NCBI GenBank assembly: GCA_013180625.2
Contig: SNVD02013746.1
Span: 744,001 to 808,000 of the forward strand
Length of the DNA: 64,000 nt
Origin: Boswellia sacra
Lineage: Eukaryota > Streptophyta > Magnoliopsida > Sapindales > Burseraceae
Direction of reading: 5' to 3'
Shown: in pieces, positions 37,507 through 50,086 of the stretch
Layout: each line of letters starts with the position of its first letter
How positions within the stretch are numbered: position 1 is the stretch's first letter
The notes under the pieces: generated by a model
The model's input: the letters and a program-made list of their open reading frames with translations, nothing else
What the model was told of the DNA's origin: nothing
Databases searched by the model: none
Translations under genes and position numbers: made by a program

Positions 37507-39730
37507 ACACAACACATTTTTCCATACTTTTTATTAATAATGAGAAAGAAAATAATTTTATGTTTTCTGATAAAACAAAAAAATACTTTTTTATCTTTTC
37601 CAAGTATACCAAAAAAAAAAAGAAAAACGTACAATGAAAATAGATGAGGGAAAAATAACTATATCTTGGAAACGGTTTTGAGTTTTAACAATATCCTAAT
37701 TTTTTTTAAATTTTTATTATATCTAATTAAATATTAATTTATAAAGTAAGATGTCAAGTTGGTTTCTAGAAAAATGTAGAGTTTAGTTTGTTGAACAAAC
37801 CAACTTGATAGTCAATGGCTTATTAAACTTGTCAAATATCGCTAATATGTAGACAAACAATTAACATTTCATGCAGTTAATAAATAATTTTAGATGCTTG
37901 TCAAAATATTTGTCGATTTATCCTATTATGTCTTTGCATATGAAAAATTATGAATAAATTCGATACTTCAATTTTAAATTTGATTAGAAAATAAAAATAA
38001 TTAAAACTTAATTAAATAATAAAAATAAATTAAAAATTTGTTAATATTCAAAATAGTCCCTTTTGATTGAGCTATTTTTTACACTTCCCCGTTAAATAAA
38101 GAAAGCGACCTTGAAAGTTTGGTTCCCTGCTAGCGAGCAGTTCTTAAACGTGCAGTGCTGCTTAGCAATTAATAAGTACAAAACAGTGGTCAAAGAAAGG
38201 GGCGGTAGCTCTGTATGTTTCAACAGATCATACGGAGATTCATGTGCCTTTACAATTAAGTTCTCTTCTGTAATTGGCAAACACAAACAATCAAGCTTCA
38301 AGCTCATCGTTATGGTTAGCTTTCAGTAGACTCTTCTAACGTAAATACGTAATAAAGAAAGTCTAGCTAATTAGCTGGCCGTTTCTTATGCTTTCATGAA
38401 TTCCATCTTTGTCTATGTTGGCACAGCCTTTTGAAATAAAACAAGTTAGCTTCAAATAAATTAATGGAATGGAGTTATCGTATCATCAACATGTCTAGCT
38501 AATAATACCCCAAATTATTTATGTTCGATCCGTAGAATTAAAACTTTAAAAGAAAACTATCATTAGTAGTACAAATAAACAAAAAAATTAGAAAAAAAAG
38601 CTTTCGGTGCCACTACTTTAAAGAAGTAAAAGAACGATTTGACATATGTTTTAAATCATACTATAAATTATGAGACTAATAATAAGTTTATAAACAATTT
38701 ACAATGCTTTATAAGGAATAGATTATCGATGCTATAGTACATATCCGATCTAAAACATTAAATTGTTAGGTAATCAAATGTTCAACTTCTTTATAAATCT
38801 CAAGAACTCCTTTCAACCATTTAATATATGACTCAATAATCCTTTTGAATGGAACTTTTCGACGGGAGGATATAACACGATACATCACATTAGATGTTCG
38901 AGTCTAGCTTTAGGTGTCTAATCCAATAAGAGGGACTTAATGTAGACTATAGAGAGCTCTATTAGGTCAAAAAGTAAATAAACCAGGTTAAGGCTCAGCC
39001 ATTGAATATGAACTTGTCAGTACTGAGATGATTGAAGTGTCAATTACTGAAACCAACTTGAAAACAATCTAAACTTACCCCACGAAAACGATTCTTGTCT
39101 TTGTGTCAGTTTCTGCTCACTGGCTAGGATTTTAAAACAAAAGGTGTTGGAGATTGATTCTTAGCTATCCTGGATGAACTTGGACACACCATTTTGGCCA
39201 CTTTCGACCAACGAAGTGACCTGATTGAAGAGGAGGTGAGACTGGCTGTTGGTTGGCAATTCTCTTGTACCATGACGTTGCAAATTTAAGCATGAAATGA
39301 CTAAAGGAGCAACTGCTTGGCCACAATGAGATTTATGGAGATCTCTTCACATGTATCAAGATTGATATGCCCCGACTGGTAACAATATCGACCAACCAAG
39401 ATGAGTCACTAACATAGTCTCTTTCACTTTTTGATGATCAATGGTCCAGAACGGTATAACATATATAATTGAAAGATATGGGAAACGATAGGACAGATTG
39501 GTCCCTTTCGGATGACGGTTATGTGTTATGCCTCATTGAGTCAGAGGTCCAAAACCAACAAAGGCCGAGCTTTGCCATGAAGAGGAGAAAGCTTGTGGTA
39601 ATGTAGTTGCACAGCTAGCCCATGAATGCTCTATCTCTTCAGGTTTTGCATCTCAACTGATTGGATCAGATGCACAACAGCACAAGTGATCTGTTCAATG
39701 ATGTGAAGTTTGGAAGCCATAGAGGAGCGT
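37507..39730. other. Host intergenic DNA right of element 1
   Basis: A/T-rich sequence. The stretch 38100-38340 is open on both strands but shows no domain. The region 39050-39900 is less A/T-rich and reads in places like worn-down coding sequence, but stops in every frame prevent a call. Confidence 0.3.
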
Positions 39731-39806
39731 TGCTGTATGGCTCCTAGAATAAATGCAATTAAGGTTATTGCTGTATGGCTCCTAGAATAAATGCAATTAA
39801 GGTTAT
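39731..39806. repeat. Direct tandem duplication, 2 x 38 bp
   Basis: Two adjacent identical 38-base copies starting TGCTGTATGGCTCC at 39731 and 39769. A recent slippage event. Confidence 0.88.
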
Positions 39807-40350
39807 CTGCTGCATCCTGGAGACTTAGAAGAACAATGTGTTCAGATACTAGCTGTAGAATTCAATTGGAAGTGAGAGGATGCTGATATTCCAGGGAAGC
39901 TAGCCACATATTCAAAGTGTTAATTAACCAACTTTAATAATTAATGTACAACTGCATGCTTTAATTCTGTTTCAATTTGTACATATGTTATGCTGGGCTT
40001 TAATTTGGTTTGTTTCCCTAACGTGCACGGATTATCTGCTGATATGACTTTTTTGATTAATTCTTTTTTCTCATATAAAAGTTAACAATTCAATATTCTG
40101 TCAACTATGTTAATGTTAATTGGGCTTGCTTTCACAAATACGTGGACTTGATTTTGGTCAATATTTGCCAACCTAAAAAAAAAAAAAAAAAAACTACCCT
40201 TACCAAGTAATTGGATGGACAAGGTAACCTCAATTAGTTGGCAAAAATCCGAAGCCAAAGAGCACCACTAGTTCAAATTCTAGCTTTTTGCTAAAAATAC
40301 TAAGCAGAATTGTTTCAATGGTACTCAGCTACAAAAGCGTTGAATCACAA
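39807..40350. other. Upstream region of the CAR gene
   Basis: Non-coding. An 18-A run lies at about 40175-40192. About 80 bases later, 40225-40285 faintly resembles boxes A and B of a tRNA-derived promoter, too weakly for a SINE call. Confidence 0.3.
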
Positions 40351-40388
40351 GGCCAATAGCAACCCTTGACTCTATCTCTTTATATATA
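40351..40388 (+). promoter_or_regulatory. Candidate core promoter of the CAR gene
   Basis: CCAAT at 40352-40356 and a TATA box (TTTATATATAA) at about 40379-40389, some 300 bases before the start codon. This implies transcription from about 40415 and a leader of about 270 bases that may itself be spliced (a candidate acceptor lies just before 40600). Supported only by motif and position. Confidence 0.4.
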
Positions 40389-40685
40389 ACAGTTTTATCT
40401 TGAGATACATCCAGATAAAATTGATATATCTGAAGCAAACGAGAGACACGTTTCACTAAGACAAAGGTGAAAGTTCTGTGAAAAGCTTCCTCAGGTCCTA
40501 AGTGGGTATGCTTTAGCTAAATGTTCTGTGATTGAGAATTAATGTTTGTTCAAACTTTTGTTATATAATACATATATGTCACTATTCTAGTTTTATACAA
40601 GGAGGAAGATTGTTCCAGGCCAAGCCATACATCAATCAAAGTCATCACAAGGGTCTTTTGTTGTTACATCACCTTTGTCTTCAAA

Positions 40686-41624
40686 ATGTCTCGCTCAATA
40701 GAGAGTATGCTTGGCCTTCTCAAAGTTCGTGTTAAGAGAGGCATTAATCTTGCGGTGCGCGATGCTCTTACAAGTGACCCTTACGTTGTCATTAACATGG
40801 GAAAACAGGCATGTTGTCTTACTTATCTTTTTTTGTTACATTTACCAATTTACATCTGATTTGAAGCTTTTTACCCAACATTATATTAACTTGTGTCTCA
40901 AGAAAGACTTTTGATAGAGAATCTTATAATAATTTCAATGTTATTCCCAAACACCATGTAGTTAAACATGTAGGCCTGAGAAATAAAACTTTTACAATAG
41001 ATAAGAAATCATCACTTGGAGCATATTGGCAATTTATCAAATTAAGTTCAAGATTTTTTTTTCCCATTTGATATCCAATAAAGAAAAAAAAATAGAAGTT
41101 TGAAAATATTTTCCTCTTTGTAGATATTCATATGATTCCTTTTTCTCTTTCATGAATTGTTGCAGAAAATGAAGACTCATGTTATCAATAGTAACTGCAA
41201 TCCTGTATGGAATTGTGATTTGACTCTTCCAATTAGAGACCTTGGAGATCAAAAAATCCATTTGGTAAGTAAATTAATCTGCTTTTTCGAGCAGGGAAAT
41301 GATTATTCCATATAAAGAGCTAGGCAAATGATGAGGTTTCCATGCTTGCAGACTGTGTACGACAAGGACACATTTAGTGTGGATGACAAAATGGGAGAAG
41401 CAGATATTGACATTAGACCATATATCGAGTGTATACAGATGGGCTTGGAGAACCTCCCAAATGGTTGTGCAATTAAGAAAGTTCAGCCTACCAGGGAAAA
41501 CTGCCTTGCTGCTGAGAGCGGCATTATTTGGAACAACGGCAAGATTTCTCAGGACATGCGGCTCAAACTGAAAAATGTAGAGAGTGGAGAAGTGGAGATC
41601 CGAATTGAATGGATTGATGTGTAA
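40686..41624 (+). CDS. C2-domain ABA-related (CAR) family protein, three exons
   Basis: Exons 40686-40808, 41166-41264 and 41352-41624 join in frame to 164 residues. CAR proteins are small single-C2 proteins that bind phospholipid membranes in a calcium-dependent way and recruit ABA receptors (PYR/PYL) to the plasma membrane. The start ATG gives MSRSIESMLGLLKVRVKRG, matching the family N-terminus. Calcium-ligand Asp residues are visible at 26 and 31 in loop 1 (RDALTSDPYV) and 78, 80 and 85 in loop 3 (YDKDTFSVDD). The family-specific insertion with ENLPNG and the C-terminal beta strands (EVEIRIEWIDV) follow. Intron 2 is GT-AG (41265-41351). Intron 1 (40809-41165) has donor CAG|GCATGT and acceptor TTGCAG|AAA, so it is GC-AG. 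No GT nearby keeps the frame, and the join GKQ-KMKT fits the family exactly. All exons are open and the gene looks functional. Confidence 0.93.
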
Positions 41625-42431
41625 CGGTCTGGGACCTCATAGTGGCTTTTAAAATATGTTTCTTGTACGTTTTTGTATGTGTGTGTGTGTGTAGTTTCAA
41701 GCTCCAGCTCGATATAGTTCAATGTATTACAATGGATCTTGAAACCATATATATGACATGTGCTCTCGTCTGCCAGTTTGAGTCATAAATCTTCATTAAG
41801 TGGCTGGGATCCTCTACTTTTGTATTATTAATTACTACTAATGCAGTATCTATCAATGTATGTTTCGAACATCTTTACAAATCCATCATTTGCAAGCATG
41901 AACTCCACTTAAAAGACCTAACTAGTACCTTGTGATGCAAGTCATTCAAGCAACATCGATCCAGGTTAAGAATGGTGACTTAAGAATTAATGATTTTCCT
42001 AATGCCATTTTCCATTACATCCTTTATTTCTCCCCAGATAATATAGTATAATGTATGCATTCGTTACTATTGACTTTTCCAACTTCAAAATTGTTCATAA
42101 GTGTGTAGGGATTTCTTGAAATGATGAATGTTCCCCAGTGATTTTCATGTATAAAGAAAACAAATAGAAACTAATATTCTAAATGACTTCGTGAAAGTAT
42201 ATAGATGAATGTCTTTCCTGTCGATTGAGTTCATGGAGCTATGAATTTGTAATTTTGCCAATAACAAGGTAGCTAAGAAGTCAGTAGTAGCTCCTCATCC
42301 TTAACTTGAGGGAAACAGAGAGCTTAAAGAAAAACATTTCACATTATTCATTTCAAATGGGTCTTGAAAATTTAGGGGCAAGTTCTAGAGGGTAAAATCA
42401 TTGTGCAGAGATACCATGAAGTTTCTGGTAA
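41625..42431. other. CAR 3' flank up to element A
   Basis: The first 200 bases probably hold the CAR 3' UTR, with a short GT repeat near 41677. The rest is non-coding up to the left LTR of element A. No gene seen. Confidence 0.4.
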
Positions 42432-42624
42432 TAAACCTTGATTATAGGCTCATGTTTAGCACATAATCTTTGCATTTGTACTCTGTAAATAACTATACTT
42501 TGTTTTTGTTTATTTGATTTTATTGTCCTCAATTATAGGACTTGGCTTTAGCTTGTAACTTGTATATAATCACCTGGCAATAGAGAGTGAAATATAATTC
42601 AACATCAATCTTTGACTATTCTTT
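42432..42624 (+). repeat. Element A 5' LTR (edges approximate)
   Basis: Shares a long similar stretch with 56813-56998: ...CTTGATTATAGGCTCATG, then ...CCTCAATTATAGGA, ...GCTTGTAACTTG and ...CATCAATCTTTGA. It is followed by the primer-binding site at 42626. Confidence 0.7.
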
Positions 42625-43314
42625 ATGGTTATCAGAGCCATCTTGATAAAAGCAAAAGCAAGAAAGCCCAGCTTATCTATGTCTTCTATCTTCCTTGTCT
42701 TTTCTTATCTAAAATATGTCTGAAAATTCTTCAAACCCATCCACGAAGAACCAAGCCATCATCGCAGTTGGATCCAACTCTCTCTTCTATTTTGTTTATC
42801 TAAATGTTTCTACACAAATACCTCTCAAACCCTCTAGAGGTGGAAAATATGCTATATGAAGATCTCTCTTCACTGATCTTCTTTTTGGATACTATCTGTT
42901 GGGCTATCTTGATGGGACCACATTATGCCCACCTAAAAAATACAAACGCCAAACTCTATTGAAATCATTTCTAATCCTGATTATCATTTTTGGCAATGTC
43001 AAGATCTTCTGATCCTTCATGGAATTCGGCCATCTATTACTAGTCAAGTGGCTCCTTCAAGTTCTTGATGTAAAACTTCTGCTGAAGCAGGGGAGAAGTT
43101 GGAGAACTCTGATGCCAACAAATCTTGTTCTCGTAAGGTAAATCTTCTTGATACCATAATGAATTTAAATGGAGGACAAATCCAGTGGTGAATATCTTCA
43201 ATCTCTCAAAAGTGTTATTGATGATCTTGCCTTGGTTGGTCACGAGTTGAGCGATGAAGAAATCATACTCTATACGCTTAATAGCCTAGGGGCTGGATTC
43301 AAGAAGCTGAAAGC

Positions 43315-43663
43315 TGTTGGGTATGCAATGCAAACTCAGAACAGAATTTGGGAGAAAATTAACTTGTATTAACAGAGAAAATTCAATATACAAGATTTAC
43401 ACAAAAACTCCCCTAAAATAATCCTGAAGCTCTCCTGGCTCTCTCACTTCTAAACTCTCTGGTTTAGTTCCTCTCTGGGATGATCACAACTTTGCAGGAC
43501 GTCCTCTATTTATAGAGGAGTCTGCATTACATTGTCAATAAGGTAAGTGAGGTGGGTCACCTAACCTTGCCTACCCTTAGACTTTCCTTTGGTTGGTCAC
43601 CTACCTCACCAAGGGAGGTGCCAACCTTTGACACAATCACACATGGGAGGAAGACTTTCAACA
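43315..43663 (-). repeat. Element B 3' LTR
   Basis: 349 bases, TGTTGGG...TTTCAACA. The polypurine tract (purines on the minus strand, plus-strand 43665-43675) abuts it. Confidence 0.92.
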
Positions 43664-43704
43664 ATTCTCCCCCTTCATCCCATGTGAAAGGGAATAAGTA
43701 TAAA

Positions 43705-46700
43705 AGTAATCAGACAGCTTCTAGTCTAACTATTTCTCTGCATAGTTCTAGCTTATCTCTTGTGACTACCTTTGTTAACATGTCGGCTGGATTCTCTTTA
43801 GTATGGATCTTCACTAGTTTCAACAGTTGCTTGTCCATCACCTCGCGTATCCAATGATAGCGAATGTCGATATGCTTCGTTCGAGAATGGTACACTGAAT
43901 TCTTGCTCAAATCCAGAGCACTTTGACTGTCACAGTGTACTTTGTACTCCTTTTGCTCAATCCCAAGTTCTTAGAGAAACCGCTTCAGCCACAACATTTC
44001 TTTTCCAGCTTTCGCTGCGGCAATGTATTCTGCCTCTGTCGTGGATAGCGCAACACACTTCTGTAGTCTTGACTGCCACGATACAGCTCCCCCTGCAAAA
44101 GTGTAAACAAAACCTGATGTAGATTTCTTACTGTCAGGATCTCTGGCCATATCTGAATCTGTATAGCCTTCCAAGATTGGATCAGCTCCCCCGTAACATA
44201 AGCATATCTTCGAAATACCTTTAAGGTATCTGAGAATCCACTTGACTGCCTCCCAATGTTCTTTCCCTTGTTTGGAAAGAAATCTACTCACGACTCCTAC
44301 AACATGAGCAATAACTGGCTTTGTACACACCATGGCATACATCAAACTTCTTACAGCAGACGAATAGGGCACTGATGCCATGTCCTCTATCTCTTTCTTG
44401 GATGAGGGACATGATCTCTTGCTCAGCTTGAAATGATTAGCCAGTGGTACACTAACTGGCTTGGCACCGTCCATGTCGAACCTTTGAATCACCCGTTCAA
44501 CATAGTTCTCCTGAGACAGCCATAATTTCTTATGTTTCCTGTCTCGACGAATGTGCATCCCCAAGATTTGCTGAGCTGGTCCCAAGTCCTTCATATCAAA
44601 GGTTTTTGAAAGTTCCTTCTTCAGCTGCTTTATTTTTGTTGCATCCTTCCCGACGATCAACATGTCGTCCACATATAACATTAATGCAACAAAGTCTCCA
44701 CCTGGAAGTTTATAGAAGTAGACACACTGGTCTGCAGCGGTTCTTTTATACCCATGACTCACCATGAAAGAGTCAAACTTCTTGTACCATTGCCTTGGTG
44801 CTTATTTGAGGCCATACAAGCTCTTTTTGAGCTTGCACACGAGGTGTTCTTTTTCTTGAACCTCGAATCCTTTTGGCTGCTCCATGTAGATTTCTTCATG
44901 CAAGTCTCCATGAAGAAATGTTGTCTTCGCATCCATCTGTTCAAGCTCCAAATCAAGACTTGCGGTCAATCCGAGGATGATGCGGATTGAGGACTTTTTA
45001 CTACCAGTGAGAAGATTTCATCGAAGTCAATTCCTTTATGCTGAAGGAATCCTTTTACCACCAATCGGGCTTTGTGCTTCATCACCTTTCATGTTCCATC
45101 TTTCTTGAGCTTGAATACCCACTTGTTCTTCAGTGCCTTCTTTCCATCTGGGAGCTCTACCAGTTCATAAGTTTTGTTCTTCTCTAGAGAATTCATCTCA
45201 TCTCGCATCGCATGCAGCCATCGTTCTTTGTCTGGATGAGATAAAGCTTCATGAAAGCTTTCTGGCTCCCCCTCATCAGTAAGCAGTGTATACTATGATT
45301 CCGGATATCTCCTCGACGGAATCCGACCTCGCTCAGATCGTCGTAGTTGAGGTTCTTCATTTCTAGGAGGTACAGCAGCTTCTATAGGTGATTGTGGCTC
45401 CCCCGGCTCAACAATCTCTTCATTTTCCTCCTCTTGATCTGCTTCTGGAACTTCTTCTGGTACCTCGTCATTTCCTGTAGCATTTGGTGTTGAATTTGCA
45501 ACAATATCTGGGGCACTGCTAGTGGGATTTGTAGATATTGTTGTCTTTTTAGCGTCTTCATATGTTTGGTCTTCGTGAAACACCACATCTCTACTGCGGA
45601 TGACTTTCTTTTCTTTGGGATCCCATAATTTGTATCCGAATTCTTCATCTCCATAACCGATGAAGATACATGGAACATTTCTTGTATCGAGCTTCTGTCT
45701 GAGCTCCTTGGATACATGTACGAAGGCTAAACAACCAAACACTTTTAAATGATTATAGGAGGGCTTTTTATTAGACCATACCTTTTCTGGAATCTCGAAG
45801 TTCAGTGGCACTGATGGTGTTCTATTAATTAGATAACAGGCGGTACGAACTGCCTCCCTCCAAAATGGCTTGGGTAACTTAGCCAATCTGAGCATGCTCC
45901 TGACTCGTTCCATGATGGTTAGATTCATCCTCTCGGCCACTCCATTGTGCTGTGGTGTGCGTGGGATCGTTCTTTCATGACGGATACCGTATCTCCGATA
46001 GTAAGCATTGAACTCTCTGGAGGTATACTCGCCTCCATTATCTGACCAGAGGCATTTTAATTTTTTACCCGTTTCACGTTCTACCATGGCGTGAAACTCC
46101 TTGAACTTCTCCAGAACTTCATCCTTCGTCCTGAGGAAATACACCTACACTTTCTGAGATACATCATCAATGAAGGTCAAGAAATACCTTTTACCGCCTA
46201 GACTTTCCACTTCGAGAGGTCCACATACATCATTGTGTACTAGCTCCAACAACTTTGATTTCTTCACTGATGAGGAGCTGAATCACACCCTCCGTTGTTT
46301 CCCGTACAAATAATAGTCACAAGGATGAGACGCTGCATCCTTGAAAACAGTGATCAGCTTCTTTTTCTGAAGGGTTGATAAACCTTTCTCACCCATGTGA
46401 CCGAGCTTTTTATGCCACAAATCCAGAGGTACCATGTGCTCTGCTACATGGAGGCTCTCTCCGTTTATCTTTACATGGGTTCTGTAAAGATTATAACATA
46501 ATTTACCTCCAGTAACCACCATGACCCTCTTCAACATTTTTCATGTACCATTGGTGAAACAGTTATCACAGCCTTGCTGATCAAAGGCTTTTACCGAGAG
46601 CAAGTTGAGTCGAAGACCTGGCACATAACGAACGTCCTTCAAAGTCATTGTACATTCGACGTTCGTTTGGAATTGAACATCACCAATTCTCATAATTTTG

Positions 46701-47701
46701 GCGGTGCTGTTATTTCCTATTTTCACTATCCCAAAGTCTCCTGCTTTGTACGTGGTGAAGATCTGTTTGCAAGGAGTGACGTGACAGGAAGCTGCTGTGT
46801 CAATTACCCATTCTACTCCTTGGTCTGCTATGTGGAAGCACGTCTCTTCTGCACAAATGGTCACATCTTCTACCACTGTAACTCGTGGCTCTTCATTACT
46901 ATGTGCCTGTGAACTCTCCTGGTTCTGCTTCTGAAGACTGCGACAATTTTTCTTCATGTGACCCTCTTTGCCATAGTGATAGCATTTGTAGGTGGGTCTC
47001 CGCCCATCTGTTGACCTGCCCCTTCTGTTTGTCGATCTACCTCTGCTTTTGCTTCTACCTCTTCTCCAGTCTTCACCTCGAGACTGTCTTCCTCGATTCT
47101 CCATGATATAGGCTTCATCTTGACTAGCACCTACATCTTTTCTTGTTGCCTCCTCATTCATCAAGGCATCCTTAACCATTGATAAGGTAAGTTTGCCTCC
47201 GGGTGCTGAATTACTGATAGAGACCACTAACGTCTACCATAAATCTGGAAGGGAACTGAGAAGTAGAAGGGCTTGTTCTTCATCTCCAAGCTGTAACTCG
47301 ACTGCTGTCAACTGATTCACCAAGTTCTGAAACTCACTTGTATGTTTTGCTACAGGAGTTTCACTTCGCAACTTCAAGTTTACAAGCCGTCTCATTAGGA
47401 TGGCTTTGTTCCGTGTTGACTTGGCTTGATACATACTTTCTAATTTTGTCCATAGAGAATATGCATCTGTTTCCTTGGCTACATGGTGGAAGACACTGTG
47501 GTCGATCCATTGTTTGATTTGACCGATGCATTTTCTATTAATTTTCTTCCACTCTGCCTCTTTTTCTGTCTCAGGTCTCTGCCCTTGAAATTCTATAGGA
47601 TTATATAGATCCTTACAACTAAGGAGATCCTCCATCCTGGGCCTCCATAGTGTGTAATTGGTAGCAGTCAATTTAATCATACCTCCGGATGATTCCTTCA
47701 T
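43705..47701 (-). pseudogene. Element B gag-pol polyprotein, multiple nonsense codons
   Basis: Minus-strand copia polyprotein beginning MKESSGGMIKL at 47701. Gag (47701-46950) ends in a knuckle reading CYHYGKEGHMKKNC, where the second Cys is replaced by Tyr. The protease motif is WVIDTAASCH. Integrase contains WSDNGGEYTS and HNGVAERMN (46144-45800). RT follows (about 45290-44400) with LYVDDMLIVGKD, then RNase H (SKKSTSGFVYT, STTEAEYIA) to about 43705. Gag and most of pol are in one frame, with stops near 47231, 46538, 46280, 46145, 45293, 45090, 44802 and 43968. One frameshift lies between the integrase-RT linker and RT near 44990. The RT and RNase H catalytic segments are otherwise well preserved. 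Confidence 0.9.
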
Positions 47702-48425
47702 TTTAGAATAATTAATTCACTAAAATGGAAATTGAATTTCAAAAATTCGAGCCCACCGTTACGTCTGGAACAGTAAAAAATGGTGGAATAACCTCTTCCG
47801 GGGCTCAAAAATTCTTTTTATGCAATAAATACTAAGCTTGGAAACCTTAAGGACTAAACTAAATTTCCTAAGGGCTAAACTGAAATTTCAGAAGCTGAAG
47901 GGGGCATAATGTTAATAATCAGAATTACAGGGGCCAAACTGAAATTTCCTAAGGATTGAAATGTAAATTTTAGAAATTCAGGGGGTCATAAATGATTACC
48001 CAGAAATACAGGGGCTAAACTGTAATTTCAGAAAGATATGCTGACGTGGCAGAGGCTGGACACGTGTCTCTGACGTGGCCTACTGATGTGGCCTTGATGA
48101 CGTGGCTCTACTGAATTGGCAAAAGTGCGCTGACGTGGCGGATTGCGTGGCGCTGACGTGGGTCGTCTTCTTTCTTGAGACGCGCGTGTGGCGCGTGAGG
48201 CGAGTTAAGTCCACTCGCAGTGCAGGCTGGTGGCGCGTGCGGCTTCTCTGGACGTCAGATTGATCGCCGAAAAATTACAGAATGATCAGCACGACGTCAC
48301 GAACACACAAAACACTTCAAATTCGGAATTCGAACACTTTCCGAAAAATCGAAATTTTCCAGAAACAGGGGACGAATTTTCTCTGAATTTTTTCTCTCTG
48401 TTCTGACGTTCCAGGAGCTCAACGA
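47702..48425. other. Element B leader between primer-binding site and gag
   Basis: About 720 bases of untranslated retrotransposon leader. It contains repeated phrases like GGGGCTAAACTG(A/T)AATTTC in about 47870-48035 and several short TGACGTGGC repeats at 48045-48160. Confidence 0.6.
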
Positions 48426-48438
48426 GGCTCTGATACCA
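48426..48438 (-). promoter_or_regulatory. Element B primer-binding site
   Basis: TGGTATCAGAGCC on the coding strand (initiator Met-tRNA type), two bases from the 5' LTR. Confidence 0.9.
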
Positions 48439-48440
48439 TT

Positions 48441-48789
48441 TGTTGGGTATGCAATGCAAACTCAGAACAGAATTTGGGAGAAAATTAACTTGTATTAACA
48501 GAGAAAATTCAATATACAAGATTTACACAAAAACTCCCCTAAAATAATCCTGAAGCTCTCCTGGCTCTCTCACTTCTAAACTCTCTGGTTTAGTTCCTCT
48601 CTGGGATGATCACAACTTTGCAGGACGTCCTCTATTTATAGAGGAGTCTGCATTACATTGTCAATGGGGTAGGTGAGGTTGGTCACCTAACCTTGCCTAC
48701 CCCTAGACTTTCCTTTGGTTGGTCACCTACCTTACCAAGGGAGGTGCCAACCTTTGACACAATCACACATGGGAGGAAGACTTTCAACA
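48441..48789 (-). repeat. Element B 5' LTR
   Basis: 349 bases. Identical to the 3' LTR over about the first 227 plus-strand bases, with six substitutions after that. Confidence 0.92.
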
Positions 48790-49425
48790 AAAGCAGCCAT
48801 CTGTGCGCATGAGACATCAATATCCTTTAAGCCTTAAGGAGCTGACTGAAAAACTTACTAATCATGAAAGTTTCTTCAATCGAGAAGTCGTCAGAAAGGG
48901 AAACACCACCATTATGGCTCAGTTCAATCAAAAGACTGATCATAATAGGGGCAAAGGAGGACAACGACATCAATTTGGCAACAAGGGACATAGATCAAAT
49001 TATGAAAATAGTGGCTATCAAGGAAATATGTCATTTAATCAGAGCCAACAACGAAATGGTTCTCACCAAGGCAACTTTTCACAAGGCCATAATTTCTCCT
49101 ATCCAAATTCCATTTCTAGGAATTTCAACATTGGCACCATCCATCAGCAAAATTGGGGTCCCAATAATCCAAGAAAAAAAATGTGATATGTTCCTATTGT
49201 AACAAACCTGGACATATTGCCCGAAATTGTCTATCTCACCCTCCGCAGTCAAATTGGCCACAGGCCAATTTCACGACCAGTGAGCCGCAACAAAACAACA
49301 GTTGGATGGTCGATTCTAGTGCATCTCACCATATAAAATCTGACCTGCAAAATCTCTTTGTGCACTCTGAATATGACGTTAATGAAGGTATAATGATCGG
49401 AGATGGCAATGATATACCCATATCT

Positions 49426-49985
49426 TGTTATGCACAGCGGAAGCGATAACCAATAGAACAACTAAGTGCACAACCACAAACTATACTAGATAATAGAATA
49501 TAATAGCAACTAAAGAGGCAACCAATCAACCACAATGTAGAAATAGAAATAACACCAATATTTAACGAGGTTCGGTATGAATACCTACGTCCTCGGGCGC
49601 CGCTGAAGAAACTTTCTACTATCTTCAAAGAGAACTACAAACTTTTGAGCCACAATACAAATATCACAACTATTGGGCCAAACTGTAATTACCTGAATAG
49701 TTGGGCCAAACTGTAATTACCTAAACAATTGGGCAATACTACAAATACCCAAAACAAAGGAGAAAAAAGTAAATATTACAAACTTTAAGGTCCTTAATGA
49801 AAGGCTCTTAAACTATGAGGTCTTATAGGTGAGACCTTACAAATAGAGGGGGTAGAGAAGAATTTCCAATGGGACACAAAACTTCTCCCATATGGCCTCC
49901 TTTTATAAGCCCATATGAGACTCATGCTTTGTAACTTAACCAATGTGGGATTTCTCTCCCACTTGCATATGAGCCACACTTAACA
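49426..49985 (-). repeat. Element C 3' LTR
   Basis: 560 bases. The polypurine tract follows directly inside the element (plus-strand 49986-49997). Confidence 0.92.
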
Positions 49986-50086
49986 AATCTCCACCTTGGC
50001 GAATATGCTAACCCACCACAAATTTCTTCTTTTTCCCACATTCTCTATCACAACTACAACGCCTCCAAATGCGCCCACTGGCGCAG

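Larger units (their letters stand above)
43315..48789 (-). mobile_element. Element B: Ty1/copia retrotransposon nested in A
   Basis: Structurally complete 5475-base element inserted into the gag of A. The 349-base LTRs (43315-43663 and 48441-48789) start TGTTGGG and end CAACA. The target duplication AAAGC is perfect (43310-43314 and 48790-48794). The primer-binding site TGGTATCAGAGCC and a polypurine tract are both in place. By eye the LTRs differ at only about six positions, all in their last third. The polyprotein nevertheless carries about eight nonsense codons plus a frameshift, so the element is dead. Confidence 0.92.

Noticed and set aside
40175..40290. Possible SINE: A run plus weak tRNA-like A and B boxes
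   Set aside because: The A run is on the wrong side for the box orientation, the boxes match poorly, and no target duplication is seen.
44754..44990. Plus-strand frames within B, C and element 1
   Set aside because: They are complements of conserved RT, integrase or RNase H coding stretches on the minus strand.
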